A stretch of 64,000 nucleotides of DNA from Bacillota bacterium (GCA_022769485.1 JALEJU010000039.1:1-64000), one strand, 5' to 3'. Positions 1 to 8,588 are shown, counted from the stretch's first letter. Translations and numbers: made by a program. The notes: generated by a model from the sequence alone, not told the origin.

Positions 1-49
1 GTTAAAATGGTGAAAATTGTAATAAACAGAGAAGAAAAAGGTTGATTCT

Positions 50-253
50 ATGCAGTCTTATTATGATCATGCGATAAAAGTTGACCCCAAGGATGGATAT
101 TGGAAGTGTTCCGATGGGAAATGGGAAATCATGCTTCATCATGAATTGAATGGAGTGACAGTTCCAATGATTGATTGGTGGTTCGATAGCATCGACACTA
201 CGGAGAAATACAAATTATGGGATCCTGAAAATCATCACAAAATTACATTTTGA
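50..253 (+). pseudogene. N-terminal fragment of a DAPG-hydrolase-like protein
   Basis: A 67-codon reading frame starts with ATG behind a weak AAAGG ribosome site. Its residues, including MIDWWFDSIDTTEKYKLWDP and a following HH pair, resemble the start of the 2,4-diacetylphloroglucinol hydrolase (PhlG-like) family, whose full proteins are several times longer. The frame stops right where the downstream toxin-antitoxin module begins, and the bases after the stop do not continue the family. I read this as a truncated remnant. The family assignment is by eye. Confidence 0.5.
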
Positions 254-266
254 TGCATTTCTGTTA

Positions 267-566
267 TCAATCAAAAATTCTTGTAATATCCTGATATCGA
301 TTGATCACACAATAGATTTCTACATACTCGTTTCCTACCTTGTAGATAATCACGTAATCTTCCCATATGGCATATTTATAGTCTGTCCGAAAGCTGACTC
401 GCTTTGAAAGATCTGAACCCATTCCCGGAAACATCTGAAGATTCTCAAATTTTCCATAAATTTCTTTTATAGTCCTTGCAGCATACTCTTCGCTGTCTTC
501 AGCAATGTAATCCCGGATATTCTTCAGATCTTTTGCAACAATCGGATTAATCCGCAATTTTAACAT
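267..566 (-). CDS. RelE/ParE-family toxin
   Basis: A 99-residue basic protein of the RelE/ParE superfamily. Features seen are an N-terminal LRINPIVAKDLKNIRDYI helix, a central FPGMG turn and a C-terminal YKVGNEYVEIYCVINRYQD strand pair typical of ParE-type toxins, whose members target gyrase (ParE) or mRNA on the ribosome (RelE). The ATG at 566 is preferred: it lies one base after the antitoxin stop and five bases behind GGGGGAA, whereas an upstream in-frame TTG lies inside the antitoxin gene. The pair is translationally coupled, antitoxin first. The exact target cannot be told from sequence. Confidence 0.85.
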   Translation of the reverse strand: MLKLRINPIVAKDLKNIRDYIAEDSEEYAARTIKEIYGKFENLQMFPGMGSDLSKRVSFRTDYKYAIWEDYVIIYKVGNEYVEIYCVINRYQDITRIFD

Positions 567-567
567 T

Positions 568-816
568 TTATTCCCCCACAAGTGCTTTCAGTTCATCCAA
601 ATTCAGCCAGCCTTCGCCGTCTTTCACTGCTTCTTCAGCTTCCTGCAACTTCATCAGAAGCTTTTTCTCTGCACGATCACGCTCATAATCTTCTATGTCA
701 AGCACAACAAACCGTCCCCTGCCATTCTTAGTAAGATATACAGGTTCACCTTTGCGACAGTTTTTCAGGACTTCGTTATAATTTCTCAAATCAGATACTG
801 GTAAAATACTTGCCAT
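568..816 (-). CDS. Phd/YefM-family antitoxin
   Basis: An 82-residue protein with the Phd/YefM DNA-binding start (SILPVSDLRNYNEVLKNCRK, then GEPVYLTKNGRGRFVVLDIEDYE) and an acidic C-terminal tail (LQEAEEAVKDGEGWLNLDEL) that would wrap the toxin. The ribosome site GGAAGGAG lies nine bases before ATG. As in the family, the N-terminal half should bind the operator palindrome just upstream and the tail should neutralise the toxin encoded immediately downstream. Confidence 0.88.
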   Translation of the reverse strand: MASILPVSDLRNYNEVLKNCRKGEPVYLTKNGRGRFVVLDIEDYERDRAEKKLLMKLQEAEEAVKDGEGWLNLDELKALVGE

Positions 817-862
817 ATTCTTTCAGCTCCTTCCGTGATTTCATATTGTTCCTACTATCTAT

Positions 863-910
863 AGTATATACAAAAAGCTGTAAAATTCAACGTAAATTTT
901 TACAGCTTTT
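863..910 (-). promoter_or_regulatory. Toxin-antitoxin promoter with palindromic operator
   Basis: On the minus strand a -35 TTGAAT (890-885) and -10 TATACT (868-863) are 16 bases apart. A perfect 13-bp inverted repeat, AAAAGCTGTAAAA at 873-885 and its complement at 898-910, covers the spacer and the -35 box and extends upstream. This placement suits autorepression by the antitoxin. The palindrome could also act as a weak terminator. Confidence 0.65.
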
Positions 911-1017
911 ATTCAAATACCATTTTTATTTTCTATTATCACTTGTTGCTTTTCTTGTCAATTGTCATTGAAGGGATGACTGACTTACGATGACAAAATA
1001 TTTCCCATCTGCTTTGA

Positions 1018-1323
1018 TTTTTTGATGTAAAAGTCGCTGGTAAATGGTATTATCTCTGCATTGTAATGGATCTATTTTCACGCAAAATTATTTCCTGGCA
1101 TATTTCTGGGAAACCTGATGTGAACCTTGTGATAACGGCATTCAAAAAAGAAGAAATCAACCGAAGAACCTATCATTCTTTACAAGATTTACAACTTTCT
1201 GTATTTGAATATATTGAAGGGCTCTACAACTCCAAGGGACCACATGGCTCTCTTGGACTGATGACCCCTAACGAAAAGAAGAACTATTCCGGAATCAGGC
1301 TTAGCTGTCTGATTTCAGAATAG
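1018..1323 (+). pseudogene. IS3-family transposase OrfB remnant, internally deleted
   Basis: The reading frame holds the start of an IS3/IS150-type DDE integrase core (GKWYYLCIVMDLFSRKIISW) directly joined at ITAFKK|EEINRRTY to the far C-terminal end (VFEYIEGLYNSKGPHGSLGL, then TPNEKK). The roughly 120 residues normally between them, including the second Asp and the catalytic Glu, are missing without a frame change. The A-rich junction suggests deletion between short repeats. Downstream bases near 1341-1365 look like an IS right end. The element is not active. Confidence 0.8.
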
Positions 1324-1535
1324 TATCTTTAAAAATTGTGTCTGCTTACTTGACTATGGAGCACCTTTGCCTCCGGCAGAAAAACATGATATATCTGAAT
1401 CTGTGGATTTCCTGCGGGCCTTACTTCGCTTCGGGCAAGTCATTCGCAGACAGCTGCCACGGAGCATAGCTCCTGCACCTGGTTGCGTTTGATCTGCGCG
1501 CCTCGCTTCGCTTCGGGCAGATCATAAAAAAACAG
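1324..1535. other. Non-coding stretch after the IS remnant
   Basis: No supported gene. It contains a probable IS right-end sequence near 1341-1365 and two related GC-rich short segments sharing TTCGCTTCGGGCA near 1425-1440 and 1507-1520. Confidence 0.4.
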
Positions 1536-1610
1536 AGCAGTGACCACATTATATGATGTATCTGTCACTGCTCATATTGAACTGAATTTTTAGAATCATT
1601 TTAGAATCAC
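1536..1610. repeat. 75-bp direct repeat, copy 1
   Basis: This 75-base segment recurs without a difference at 3107-3181. It opens with a hairpin (AGCAGTGAC pairing with GTCACTGCT around a 19-base loop) and ends in a doubled TTTTAGAATCA motif. The two copies bracket the Abi_2 gene. They may be duplicated element ends or a mobile-cassette boundary. Confidence 0.85.
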
Positions 1611-1892
1611 TGAGAATCTTACGTCTATATAAAAAACTGTCACAACGAAGTTGATAGCAGCTTAAACGTTTCATTTCTTACAACCATTTTTCGACCACAT
1701 TATGCCTATAACGCAAGAGAGCCGGATTTCTCCGACTCTCTCAAGTATGCATCCGCAAACGCATACCCCAATTAGTATCTGTATTATACAACAATCACTA
1801 AAAAATTCAAGAAAATTCAAGTTTTTATATAAAATTTTTCAAAATGTTCATTCTGTATTTATTACAAAACCAACCGCTAGCTTACAAAAATG
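1611..1892. other. Intergenic region, no supported gene
   Basis: AT-rich sequence with an imperfect hairpin at about 1716-1742 (AGAGAGCCGGA facing TCCGACTCTCT). A short plus-strand reading frame here has no recognisable protein features. Confidence 0.4.
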
Positions 1893-1926
1893 AAAAAGTC
1901 GAGATAGCACGGATGCCCCCTCGACT
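1893..1926 (-). terminator. Intrinsic terminator of the Abi gene
   Basis: On the minus strand AGTCGAG (1926-1920) pairs with CTCGACT (1903-1897) and is followed by a T-run, 16 bases after the Abi gene stop. Confidence 0.65.
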
Positions 1927-1941
1927 AAAACGCAACGGTTT

Positions 1942-2892
1942 TTATATTACCCTATTAGTATACGTTTTCTCATACAAAAAATCAACTATTTTTTTGATGA
2001 AATTATAGGTGCTGCAGATTGCACTCTCCTTTTTATAGTAATCAGCATGCTTAACCATCCGTCCATGAACCAGGTCATGAATTTCTTTGATAGCCTTCTC
2101 CTTTACCCCTATACTTTCTGTTATTTCATCCACAAGATAAAGCATCGTCACAAAATCATAAACTACCTGATTGGACATGTTGCTGCTTCGGCTCTTTTTA
2201 TCAATACTGCTTATTTTCTTCACAAACGCATCAACCTTGCTGTTATAGCGTACTTGTCCGAAATAAGGTCTTTTTAAAGTATTTATCAGACAGTTGCTGT
2301 GAGCAGCAGCATTTCTCAGCTTTCGTACGCCCTGCATAGGATAGTATAAATCATGACCGGTTCGTGCTTTCGGATATTCCTCATTGAATCTCCGATATAA
2401 CATGAGAAAATCCTTCAGCGACAATAACTCGATTATATTCCAAATTGCAAATCCATCCGTAAGCAGTTTATTCGAAAGATCCTTTGTATATGAGTTCTCC
2501 TTTTTTCTCTTTATATCATCTAGGATGTGTGGATTCTCATCTAGAAACATCTGAACCAGATGATACCCATCATCTTCTGAATTATTAAAATCCCTCAGGA
2601 ATCTTGTTTTCATTGTATGTTCCAGATCCACAGAAGTCTTCAGGATATAGTGCCTTAATAGCATATCGATAATTGCCAAATCCTTTAAGTATGCAAACTC
2701 AAGATTAACATATTGCCCTGCTTTTTCAGTAGTTCTATACTTGTCGTAGTTCTTAGCATACGCTTTTATCTTGAAATAGTATGTATTGTTTGTAAGATAC
2801 GAAATCGCTTCTTCTTCAGAAACAATATTAAACTGAACACCCTTTGATTTCATGTGTTGAATTTGTTGCTCTACCGTAAGTTTTTCTTTCAA
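1942..2892 (-). CDS. Abi_2 (AbiD/AbiF-like) abortive infection protein
   Basis: A 316-residue protein of the Abi_2 family, phage-exclusion proteins related to lactococcal AbiD/AbiF. The family N-terminus is visible: TVEQQIQHMKSKGV, an EEEAISYLTNNTYYFKIKAY segment, then the LKDLAIIDMLLRHYILK helix. Near residues 190-201, RKLRNAAAHSNCL is a HEPN-type RX4-6H motif with R193 and H198, suggesting an RNase-like effector. Start is TTG six bases behind AAGGAG; no better ATG lies nearby. The gene stands alone between 75-bp direct repeats and has its own terminator, which suggests a self-contained defence cassette. Phage specificity is unknown. Confidence 0.85.
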   Translation of the reverse strand: MKEKLTVEQQIQHMKSKGVQFNIVSEEEAISYLTNNTYYFKIKAYAKNYDKYRTTEKAGQYVNLEFAYLKDLAIIDMLLRHYILKTSVDLEHTMKTRFLRDFNNSEDDGYHLVQMFLDENPHILDDIKRKKENSYTKDLSNKLLTDGFAIWNIIELLSLKDFLMLYRRFNEEYPKARTGHDLYYPMQGVRKLRNAAAHSNCLINTLKRPYFGQVRYNSKVDAFVKKISSIDKKSRSSNMSNQVVYDFVTMLYLVDEITESIGVKEKAIKEIHDLVHGRMVKHADYYKKESAICSTYNFIKKIVDFLYEKTYTNRVI

Positions 2893-3106
2893 TTCAGGCT
2901 CCTTCTTTTATGTCGAGGTTAAAAATAATACACACTATCAGGCATTGTTTCAACCATTTATAATTAAAGACTATTATACCAACTGGTCCCCGACAAAGCA
3001 ATTCCATCTATATGTAATTCTGCCTATATTTTGCCCATGGTATAATAAAGCTCTTGAAAATTCAATAATTACACATCAAAAGACACATACCGCTAAATAA
3101 AAAAAT
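2893..3106. other. Abi gene upstream region
   Basis: AT-rich non-coding sequence that must hold the Abi promoter; no convincing -35/-10 pair stands out. Nothing else recognised. Confidence 0.35.
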
Positions 3107-3181
3107 AGCAGTGACCACATTATATGATGTATCTGTCACTGCTCATATTGAACTGAATTTTTAGAATCATTTTAGAATCAC
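3107..3181. repeat. 75-bp direct repeat, copy 2
   Basis: Identical in all 75 bases and in the same orientation as 1536-1610. It lies downstream of guaA and upstream of the Abi gene. The perfect identity points to recent duplication or recombination rather than conserved function. Confidence 0.85.
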
Positions 3182-3249
3182 CGCAATCCGGTGAATCGCT
3201 GAAGCCCAGTCATTTCAAGGCTTTAAAAGGGTATAAAAACCCCCTGGTG

Positions 3250-4791
3250 TTATTCAAACTCAATCGTCCCCGGCGGTTTGGACGTACAGTCATAGAAGAC
3301 CCGGTTTACGCCTTTAACTTCGTTTACGATTCGGTTTGTAACTTTATTCAATACGTCCCAGGGAATCTGCGCCGCTTCCGCGGTCATAAAGTCGCTGGTG
3401 GTCACAGCCCGCAGCGCAACAGCGTAATCGTAAGTTCTGAAATCCCCCATAACGCCTACGGAACGCATATTTGTCAGCGCCGCAAAGTACTGGTTAATAT
3501 CCCTGTCCAGCCCGGCTTTTGCGATCTCTTCTCTGTAAATAAAGTCCGCATCCTGAACGATTTTAACCTTTTCTTCCGTTACCTCGCCGATAATCCGAAT
3601 TCCCAGTCCGGGGCCGGGGAAAGGCTGCCGGAATACCAGATAATCCGGAATTCCAAGCTCAAGACCGGCTTTTCGCACCTCATCTTTAAACAGCATCCGC
3701 AAAGGCTCGATAATTTCTTTAAAATCAACACAGTCAGGCAAGCCGCCTACGTTGTGGTGGCTCTTGATCACAGCGCTCTTACCCAAACCGGACTCAATCA
3801 CATCCGGATAAATGGTGCCCTGCACCAAAAAGTCCACCGCGCCGATTTTTTTCGCTTTCTCCTCAAAGACCCGGATAAATTCTTCGCCTATGATTTTTCT
3901 TTTCCTTTCAGGCTCCGTTACGCCTGCCAGTTTATCGTAAAATCTCTGCTGCGCGTTTACCCGAATAAAGTTCAAGTCGTAGTGCCCTTCCGGACCGAAT
4001 ACCGCCTCTACTTCGTCGCCTTCGTTCTTTCGCAGAAGTCCGTGATCTACAAATACGCAGGTCAGATTCTTCCCCACTGCCTTGGATAAAAGAACCGCCG
4101 CCACGGAAGAATCCACACCGCCGGAAAGGGCGCACAAAACTTTGCCGTTCCCCACTCTCTCACGAATTGCCCTTACGGTCTCTTCTACAAAAGAATCCAT
4201 TTTCCAATTACCCTGACAGCCGCACACATCCTTTACGAAGGCTTCCAGCATTTTTGTGCCTTCCTGGGTATGCAGAACCTCGGGGTGAAACTGTACCGCA
4301 TAATAGCCCCTGTCCGCATCCTCCATCGCGGCTACCGGACAGACAGGAGTGGAAGCCGTAACTTTAAATCCCTCCGGCGGCTGCGCAATATAATCGGTGT
4401 GGCTCATCCAGCAGATTATGTTCTCCTGCACATTGCCGAATAATTTCCCATTTTTATCAACAGTCACTTCGGTTTTCCCGTATTCGCTGACCGGAGCTGT
4501 TTCCACTTTTCCGCCCAGCTGATAAGCCATAAGCTGCGCTCCGTAACAGATGCCCAGCACCGGCACACCCATAGAATACACCTCCATGGGGCACTGGGGA
4601 GAATCTTCTCCATAAACGCTGTTGGGGCCGCCGGTAAAGATAATCCCCTTCGGATTCATCGCTCTCAGTTTTTCAATATCTATAGTATAAGGATGCACCT
4701 CACAGTATACGCTGCACTCCCGCACGCGCCGGGCAATCAGCTGATTGTACTGCCCTCCGAAGTCCAAAACCACAACAAGATCACGTTTCAT
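3250..4791 (-). CDS. guaA: GMP synthase (glutamine-hydrolysing)
   Basis: Converts XMP to GMP using glutamine and ATP, the last step of guanine nucleotide synthesis; cytosolic. The 513 residues show a class I glutamine amidotransferase domain at the N-terminus ([11 protein letters not shown], nucleophile Cys in GICYGAQ, His-Glu in VQFHPEV), an ATP-pyrophosphatase domain with the P-loop ALSGGVDSS near residue 220, and the C-terminal dimerisation domain ending KPPGTIEFE. Length matches the family. It is a single-gene unit with its own sigma-A promoter. I looked for a purine riboswitch in the short leader and saw none. Confidence 0.98.
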   Translation of the reverse strand: MKRDLVVVLDFGGQYNQLIARRVRECSVYCEVHPYTIDIEKLRAMNPKGIIFTGGPNSVYGEDSPQCPMEVYSMGVPVLGICYGAQLMAYQLGGKVETAPVSEYGKTEVTVDKNGKLFGNVQENIICWMSHTDYIAQPPEGFKVTASTPVCPVAAMEDADRGYYAVQFHPEVLHTQEGTKMLEAFVKDVCGCQGNWKMDSFVEETVRAIRERVGNGKVLCALSGGVDSSVAAVLLSKAVGKNLTCVFVDHGLLRKNEGDEVEAVFGPEGHYDLNFIRVNAQQRFYDKLAGVTEPERKRKIIGEEFIRVFEEKAKKIGAVDFLVQGTIYPDVIESGLGKSAVIKSHHNVGGLPDCVDFKEIIEPLRMLFKDEVRKAGLELGIPDYLVFRQPFPGPGLGIRIIGEVTEEKVKIVQDADFIYREEIAKAGLDRDINQYFAALTNMRSVGVMGDFRTYDYAVALRAVTTSDFMTAEAAQIPWDVLNKVTNRIVNEVKGVNRVFYDCTSKPPGTIEFE

Positions 4792-4844
4792 AAAAGATAT
4801 CCCCCTGTTTGTCTGACGATAAAATATCTGCTTGTTAAGAAATT

Positions 4845-4873
4845 ATTTTAGCATAAAGTCACGTCTGAAACAA
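4845..4873 (-). promoter_or_regulatory. guaA promoter
   Basis: Minus-strand -35 TTGTTT (4873-4868) and -10 TAAAAT (4850-4845) with a 17-base spacer, about 54 bases before the guaA ATG. An AGGGGGA ribosome site lies just before the start. Confidence 0.6.
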
Positions 4874-4887
4874 GACCGCATCCCGGG

Positions 4888-5601
4888 TTACAAATCAATC
4901 ACATCGTATTCCTGCTCCAGAAGATCGATAGTCAAAAGCTTCTTCCGCAGTACGCCCTCCCTGCCGAGAAGCGTTTTCACCGCTTCCGCTGTTTGAATGG
5001 AAGCGATTACGGCAGGTGTAAAGGAAGGATTTCCTAATTCCGTCTCCGCCCCTTTATCGGTAAGCGGCTCCCCTGTCTTTTCATCCAGAGGATACAGCTG
5101 ATGCAGCGTCCGGTCTCCCGGAAAGACAGAAGTTACCTGCCCGTACCAACCGCCGATCGCCCCGTGAATCAGCGGAATCCCCTGCTTTTCGCAGCAATCC
5201 TCCAGCAAAAGCCGAACGGAAATACGATCCAGTGCGTCCACTACTAAATCATGGCCTGCGATCAGTTCTTCGCAATTCTCTTCCGTAATAAAAATCGTTT
5301 TCGGTATTACTTCAACCTCCGAATTGACTGCCTGCATGCGAATCCCCGCAGCCTCCGCTTTCGGCGTTCCCAACAGAGCCTCTGTAGACAAAAGCTGCCG
5401 GTTCAAATTGCTTTCCTCAAAAACATCCCCGTCAACAGCCGTAATATGACCGATTCCCAAACGTCCCAGCTCTTCGATTATAAAACCGCCCAGTCCGCCG
5501 CTGCCGGCCACAAGCACGCGAAAATCCTTCAGCCGGTCATTTTCTTCCTGCGATATCGTATTGTGATTCCTTGCATATCGATCCTTATACTGTTTTTTCA
5601 T
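4888..5601 (-). CDS. ThiF/MoeB/HesA-family adenylyltransferase
   Basis: An E1-like enzyme that would adenylate the C-terminal Gly-Gly of a ThiS/MoaD-type carrier. The 237 residues show the nucleotide loop GSGGLGGF, the Asp in AVDGDVFEESNLNRQLL with the catalytic Arg, and DLVVDALDR. The two CxxC zinc pairs of classical MoeB are not visible. Start is taken at MKKQYKDRYARN (5601); a longer reading frame upstream overlaps the preceding gene. It directly follows the shortened MoeA-like gene and lies near a MoaD-like carrier and AOR, so its likely partner is that carrier in tungstopterin synthesis; this is inferred from context. Confidence 0.85.
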   Translation of the reverse strand: MKKQYKDRYARNHNTISQEENDRLKDFRVLVAGSGGLGGFIIEELGRLGIGHITAVDGDVFEESNLNRQLLSTEALLGTPKAEAAGIRMQAVNSEVEVIPKTIFITEENCEELIAGHDLVVDALDRISVRLLLEDCCEKQGIPLIHGAIGGWYGQVTSVFPGDRTLHQLYPLDEKTGEPLTDKGAETELGNPSFTPAVIASIQTAEAVKTLLGREGVLRKKLLTIDLLEQEYDVIDL

Positions 5602-5633
5602 GGAGCTTGTCCTCTGTACTTTCTCCTGTTCTT

Positions 5634-6380
5634 CTACAGGTTTCGGAAATAATATTTCCGAATAAAGTAATCGACGACCACCTGATACGCTTCCAATGCT
5701 TCCGCCGGCTTTCCGGGCAGACAGGCTACAAAAGCGGGCATACGGCCTGCGCAATGGCAGAATTCATCCTTAATAGCGCCTAAAATCACACCGCCGCCTT
5801 CCGTCAAAACCGGAGCATGTTCGATCACGCCGGGTTCCCCCATTCCGCGAATGATTTCAGACATCTCCGCTTCCGCACCCATACGGGTACCCATGGTCAA
5901 CACCACAAAATCGCTGTGATCTACTGCACTTCGAACCGCTTCTTCTACTGCCGCCTTCTTTCCCCGAATCAGATTCATGCCCACGATCTGTACGCCGCTT
6001 TCATTCAGCAAAGCAGACATAATAAAACTGTTGGCATCCCTCATCTGATCCGGTCCCGGCTTATCCAGCACACTGACCCATTCTTCCCCTGTTGTAAGAA
6101 CAGTTACATAGGGCTTAGCCCAGACAGAAACCATAAACTTTCCCATGGAAGCCAGAATGCCGATATCCCGCACAGTTAAACGATGGCCGGTTTTATAACA
6201 GACCTGCGCCGCTGTCAGATCAAATCCCGGAAGATCCTCCGTTCCGGAAATATCTTCTGCCAGATAGCGCCCTGCCGCCTTGGAGATAGGAATGTCTTCA
6301 TCCTTCCAGGCACAGCCGTCAAAATACTCATCCAATGTTTTTTTTAATTCGTCTATTGTATCCATTCTCAGCGAACTCAT
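5634..6380 (-). CDS. Shortened, divergent MoeA-like protein
   Basis: A 248-residue relative of MoeA, the molybdopterin molybdenumtransferase, which is normally about 400 residues. The N-terminus (DEDIPISKAAGRYLAEDISG) is joined at PGFD directly to the part matching the start of the MPT-binding domain (LTVRDIGILASMGKFMVSV, VLTTGEEW). Domain II with its AIPTG-type segment is absent, and the protein stops shortly after ACLPGKPAEALEAY, so domain IV is absent too. The usual SGGxS loop reads TMGTRMG. Start at 6380 has a strong AAAGGAGG site. Neighbours suggest a role in tungsten cofactor handling for AOR, perhaps non-catalytic. Confidence 0.75.
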   Translation of the reverse strand: MSSLRMDTIDELKKTLDEYFDGCAWKDEDIPISKAAGRYLAEDISGTEDLPGFDLTAAQVCYKTGHRLTVRDIGILASMGKFMVSVWAKPYVTVLTTGEEWVSVLDKPGPDQMRDANSFIMSALLNESGVQIVGMNLIRGKKAAVEEAVRSAVDHSDFVVLTMGTRMGAEAEMSEIIRGMGEPGVIEHAPVLTEGGGVILGAIKDEFCHCAGRMPAFVACLPGKPAEALEAYQVVVDYFIRKYYFRNL

Positions 6381-6497
6381 TTTGCTTCCTCCTTTGAATG
6401 CCTGTGTTACGCATTTTAACTACTTCATTTTACTATTTTTGCATCGGGAGGAAAAGTATCGAAGCGAAAAAGTTCGCTTTCAATAACCGAAAAAGAC

Positions 6498-6527
6498 GCA
6501 AAAGACCCCTGAAAAGGGGCCTTTTGC
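6498..6527 (-). terminator. Terminator after the moaD-like gene
   Basis: On the minus strand GCAAAAG-GCCCC pairs with GGGG-TCTTTTGC around a short loop, followed by a T-rich tail. It lies 25 bases past the carrier gene and separates the ferredoxin-AOR-carrier transcript from the MoeA-like/ThiF-like pair. Confidence 0.7.
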
Positions 6528-6551
6528 TATGATGATTAGGAATGATTCTAT

Positions 6552-6791
6552 TCAACCGCCTGAAACTTTGGAAAACGCCTTTAACTGGTCTCCATCCTGT
6601 AAGGGAGAGTCTATCAGGACTTTCATCCCGTTGACTGACACAAATCCGAAGCTCGGGCATGTTTCCCAGTCTAAACCCGCGCATCGTAGCGCTTCTGCGC
6701 AAGTACAGCCATCAGGGACTTCGATCTCAAATTTTTCTTTTTGGCCGAAGTAACGCCAAACCGAGCCTCTTGGTATAATGGTAATAACCAC
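6552..6791 (-). CDS. MoaD/ThiS-like sulfur-carrier protein
   Basis: A 79-residue beta-grasp protein ending in VSGG, the terminal Gly-Gly that is adenylated and thiocarboxylated in MoaD and ThiS. SVNGMKVLIDSPLQDGDQLK matches the family's NG....L.DGD pattern. Start is GTG at 6791, eight bases behind AAAGGA. It follows AOR by 39 bases and precedes a terminator, so it is the last gene of the ferredoxin-AOR unit. The likely role is sulfur donation for the tungstopterin dithiolene, activated by the ThiF-like enzyme nearby. Confidence 0.85.
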   Translation of the reverse strand: MVITIIPRGSVWRYFGQKEKFEIEVPDGCTCAEALRCAGLDWETCPSFGFVSVNGMKVLIDSPLQDGDQLKAFSKVSGG

Positions 6792-6830
6792 GATAAAATT
6801 CCTTTCCTCTATACAAGCGATATAAATAGC

Positions 6831-8588
6831 TTATAATGTATCGATCAGGCTCTGGGGCAATCTGCCTTCAGAATCCCAACCCATAATAGCATAATACTGC
6901 TGCTTCATATCTTCAAACGCTTCTTCCGGAATCTTCTGTCCTGCAGCAGGGCCGTTTTCCAGAGCTTCGTCGAAGAGTCTTCTGGGAACCTTATCGTCTT
7001 TAGCAGAGAATCCTTCTCTCTGGTTAAACGCTCTTGCGATATTCAATACTCTCGTACCGGTTTCCGCAATGCGCTCTACTGTCCATTCTTTTCCTGTTAC
7101 CAGCGTCATGATTTCCGCCATCGTTTCCATGGACAGAGTTGCCCAGAAGTCGCAGACACACATGGAGAATTTAACAGCGTTCCACTGACCCAGGTTAAAT
7201 ACGATTTCGCCTTTGCCCTCTGCTGTGTAGGGAGGAACCGCAGCCGCAAAGACCTCTTCGTTAGCGGCATACGCTCTCATATGGCATGCGCCTCTGTCTG
7301 CTACTGCATAAGCCAAGGACATGCCCCAGGACCCACGAGGTTCATACTGCGGGAATTCCAGCCCCTTTACATGCATTGCGAATTCCTTGCCGCCATACTT
7401 TTCAGACAGCTTCTTAACGCCCATAGCCAGTTCAGCGCCAACGCCTTCTGCTCTGCCCATCAGCTTCAGATATTCGATATATTTATCAATTTCGCCGAAA
7501 CGGATACCGAAGTCATGGATGCCCTTTTCGGTCATTTCCATAGCCCAGATGATTGTGTCGCCTGCGGAAATAGTATCCAGACCCATATCGTCCGCTACCT
7601 GGTTTGCTTCTACAATCTTAACGGGGTCAGTGTTGCCTGCGTTGGGGCCGGCTACTGCGATGGATTCATATTCGGGACCTTCGCATACAACATCGCCCAT
7701 CTTCAGGAAGTTACCGCAGCCTAAACCGCAGCTTCCGCAACCTCTCTTACCCTTTCTGTACTCCAGCAGAACGTTGCCGTCATACAGAGAGATGTTATCC
7801 GTAGTATCGGAGAAATTCTTCTTGGGCAGGATACCGCCTTCGTTACAAGCGTCCAGGAATGCAGTTGTACCGCCGTCAAATACGTAGTTGTTGTCATCTG
7901 TAGAAGTATCGGTCCGTTCCATCTCCACAAATCTCTTAGTTGCTTCCTTGATGTTGGGGATTTCCACGGAGCCGGTGCCCTTGATTGCAAGACCTTTAAC
8001 CTTCTTGCTTCCCATAACAGCACCCATGCCGCCTCTGCCTGCCTGTCTGTAGTAGTCAGAGTTGATACAAGCCATGCAGCTCAGTGTTTCGCCGCCGGGG
8101 CCGATGGTGATAAAGCTGTGATCGTGGCCGTACATATCAGCCAGAATCGCTTCTGTTTCGTGAGAACCTTTGCCCCACAATTCAGCAGCGTCTTTGATTT
8201 CTACTTTATCATCTTCGATCAGGATGTAGCAGGGCTTATCTGCTGCACCTTCCAGGATGATTGCGTCATAACCGGCATACTTGATAGCCAGGGAAGAATG
8301 CCCGCCCATAGAGCAGTCACAAATCGTGCCTGTAGCGGGAGACTTACCGGCTACCGCCAGCTTACCGGAGCAGGGAACGCAGGTACCGGTAATGGGGCCG
8401 GTCATGAAGATCAATTTATTTTCAGGACCCAGAGGATCGATTCCGGGCTTCAATTCTTCATACAGATACTTGATAGAAAGACCCTTCTGGCCGATGTACA
8501 TTTCGGCCCAATCCATGTTCAGGGGCTCCTTTTTGACTTCTTTCGTCGTCATGTTAATTCTGAGAACACAATTTTTATAACCGTACAT
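6831..8588 (-). CDS. aor: Tungsten-containing aldehyde:ferredoxin oxidoreductase
   Basis: Oxidises aldehydes to carboxylic acids, or the reverse, with ferredoxin as electron partner; cytosolic. The 585 residues are usual for the family. Seen are the N-terminal domain with ENKLIFMTGPITGT, the pterin-contacting RQAGRGGMGAVMGSKKVK near residues 181-198, and the [4Fe-4S] ligands C284, C287 and C291 in CGSCGLGC, with a late Cys in KFSMCVCDFW as probable fourth ligand. Start at 8588 has an ideal AAAGGAGG eight bases ahead; a longer frame would overlap the ferredoxin gene. It is co-transcribed with a ferredoxin and a MoaD-like carrier. The substrate is not deducible. Confidence 0.96.
   Translation of the reverse strand: MYGYKNCVLRINMTTKEVKKEPLNMDWAEMYIGQKGLSIKYLYEELKPGIDPLGPENKLIFMTGPITGTCVPCSGKLAVAGKSPATGTICDCSMGGHSSLAIKYAGYDAIILEGAADKPCYILIEDDKVEIKDAAELWGKGSHETEAILADMYGHDHSFITIGPGGETLSCMACINSDYYRQAGRGGMGAVMGSKKVKGLAIKGTGSVEIPNIKEATKRFVEMERTDTSTDDNNYVFDGGTTAFLDACNEGGILPKKNFSDTTDNISLYDGNVLLEYRKGKRGCGSCGLGCGNFLKMGDVVCEGPEYESIAVAGPNAGNTDPVKIVEANQVADDMGLDTISAGDTIIWAMEMTEKGIHDFGIRFGEIDKYIEYLKLMGRAEGVGAELAMGVKKLSEKYGGKEFAMHVKGLEFPQYEPRGSWGMSLAYAVADRGACHMRAYAANEEVFAAAVPPYTAEGKGEIVFNLGQWNAVKFSMCVCDFWATLSMETMAEIMTLVTGKEWTVERIAETGTRVLNIARAFNQREGFSAKDDKVPRRLFDEALENGPAAGQKIPEEAFEDMKQQYYAIMGWDSEGRLPQSLIDTL

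Noticed and set aside
1420..1525. Pair of GC-rich short repeats around TTCGCTTCGGGCA
   Set aside because: Too short and degenerate to support an element; likely chance or an old duplication.
3247..4089. A 280-codon plus-strand frame opposite guaA
   Set aside because: guaA is certain on the other strand and the antisense product shows no family features.
4792..4887. Purine riboswitch before guaA
   Set aside because: The leader is too short and lacks the conserved junction sequence.
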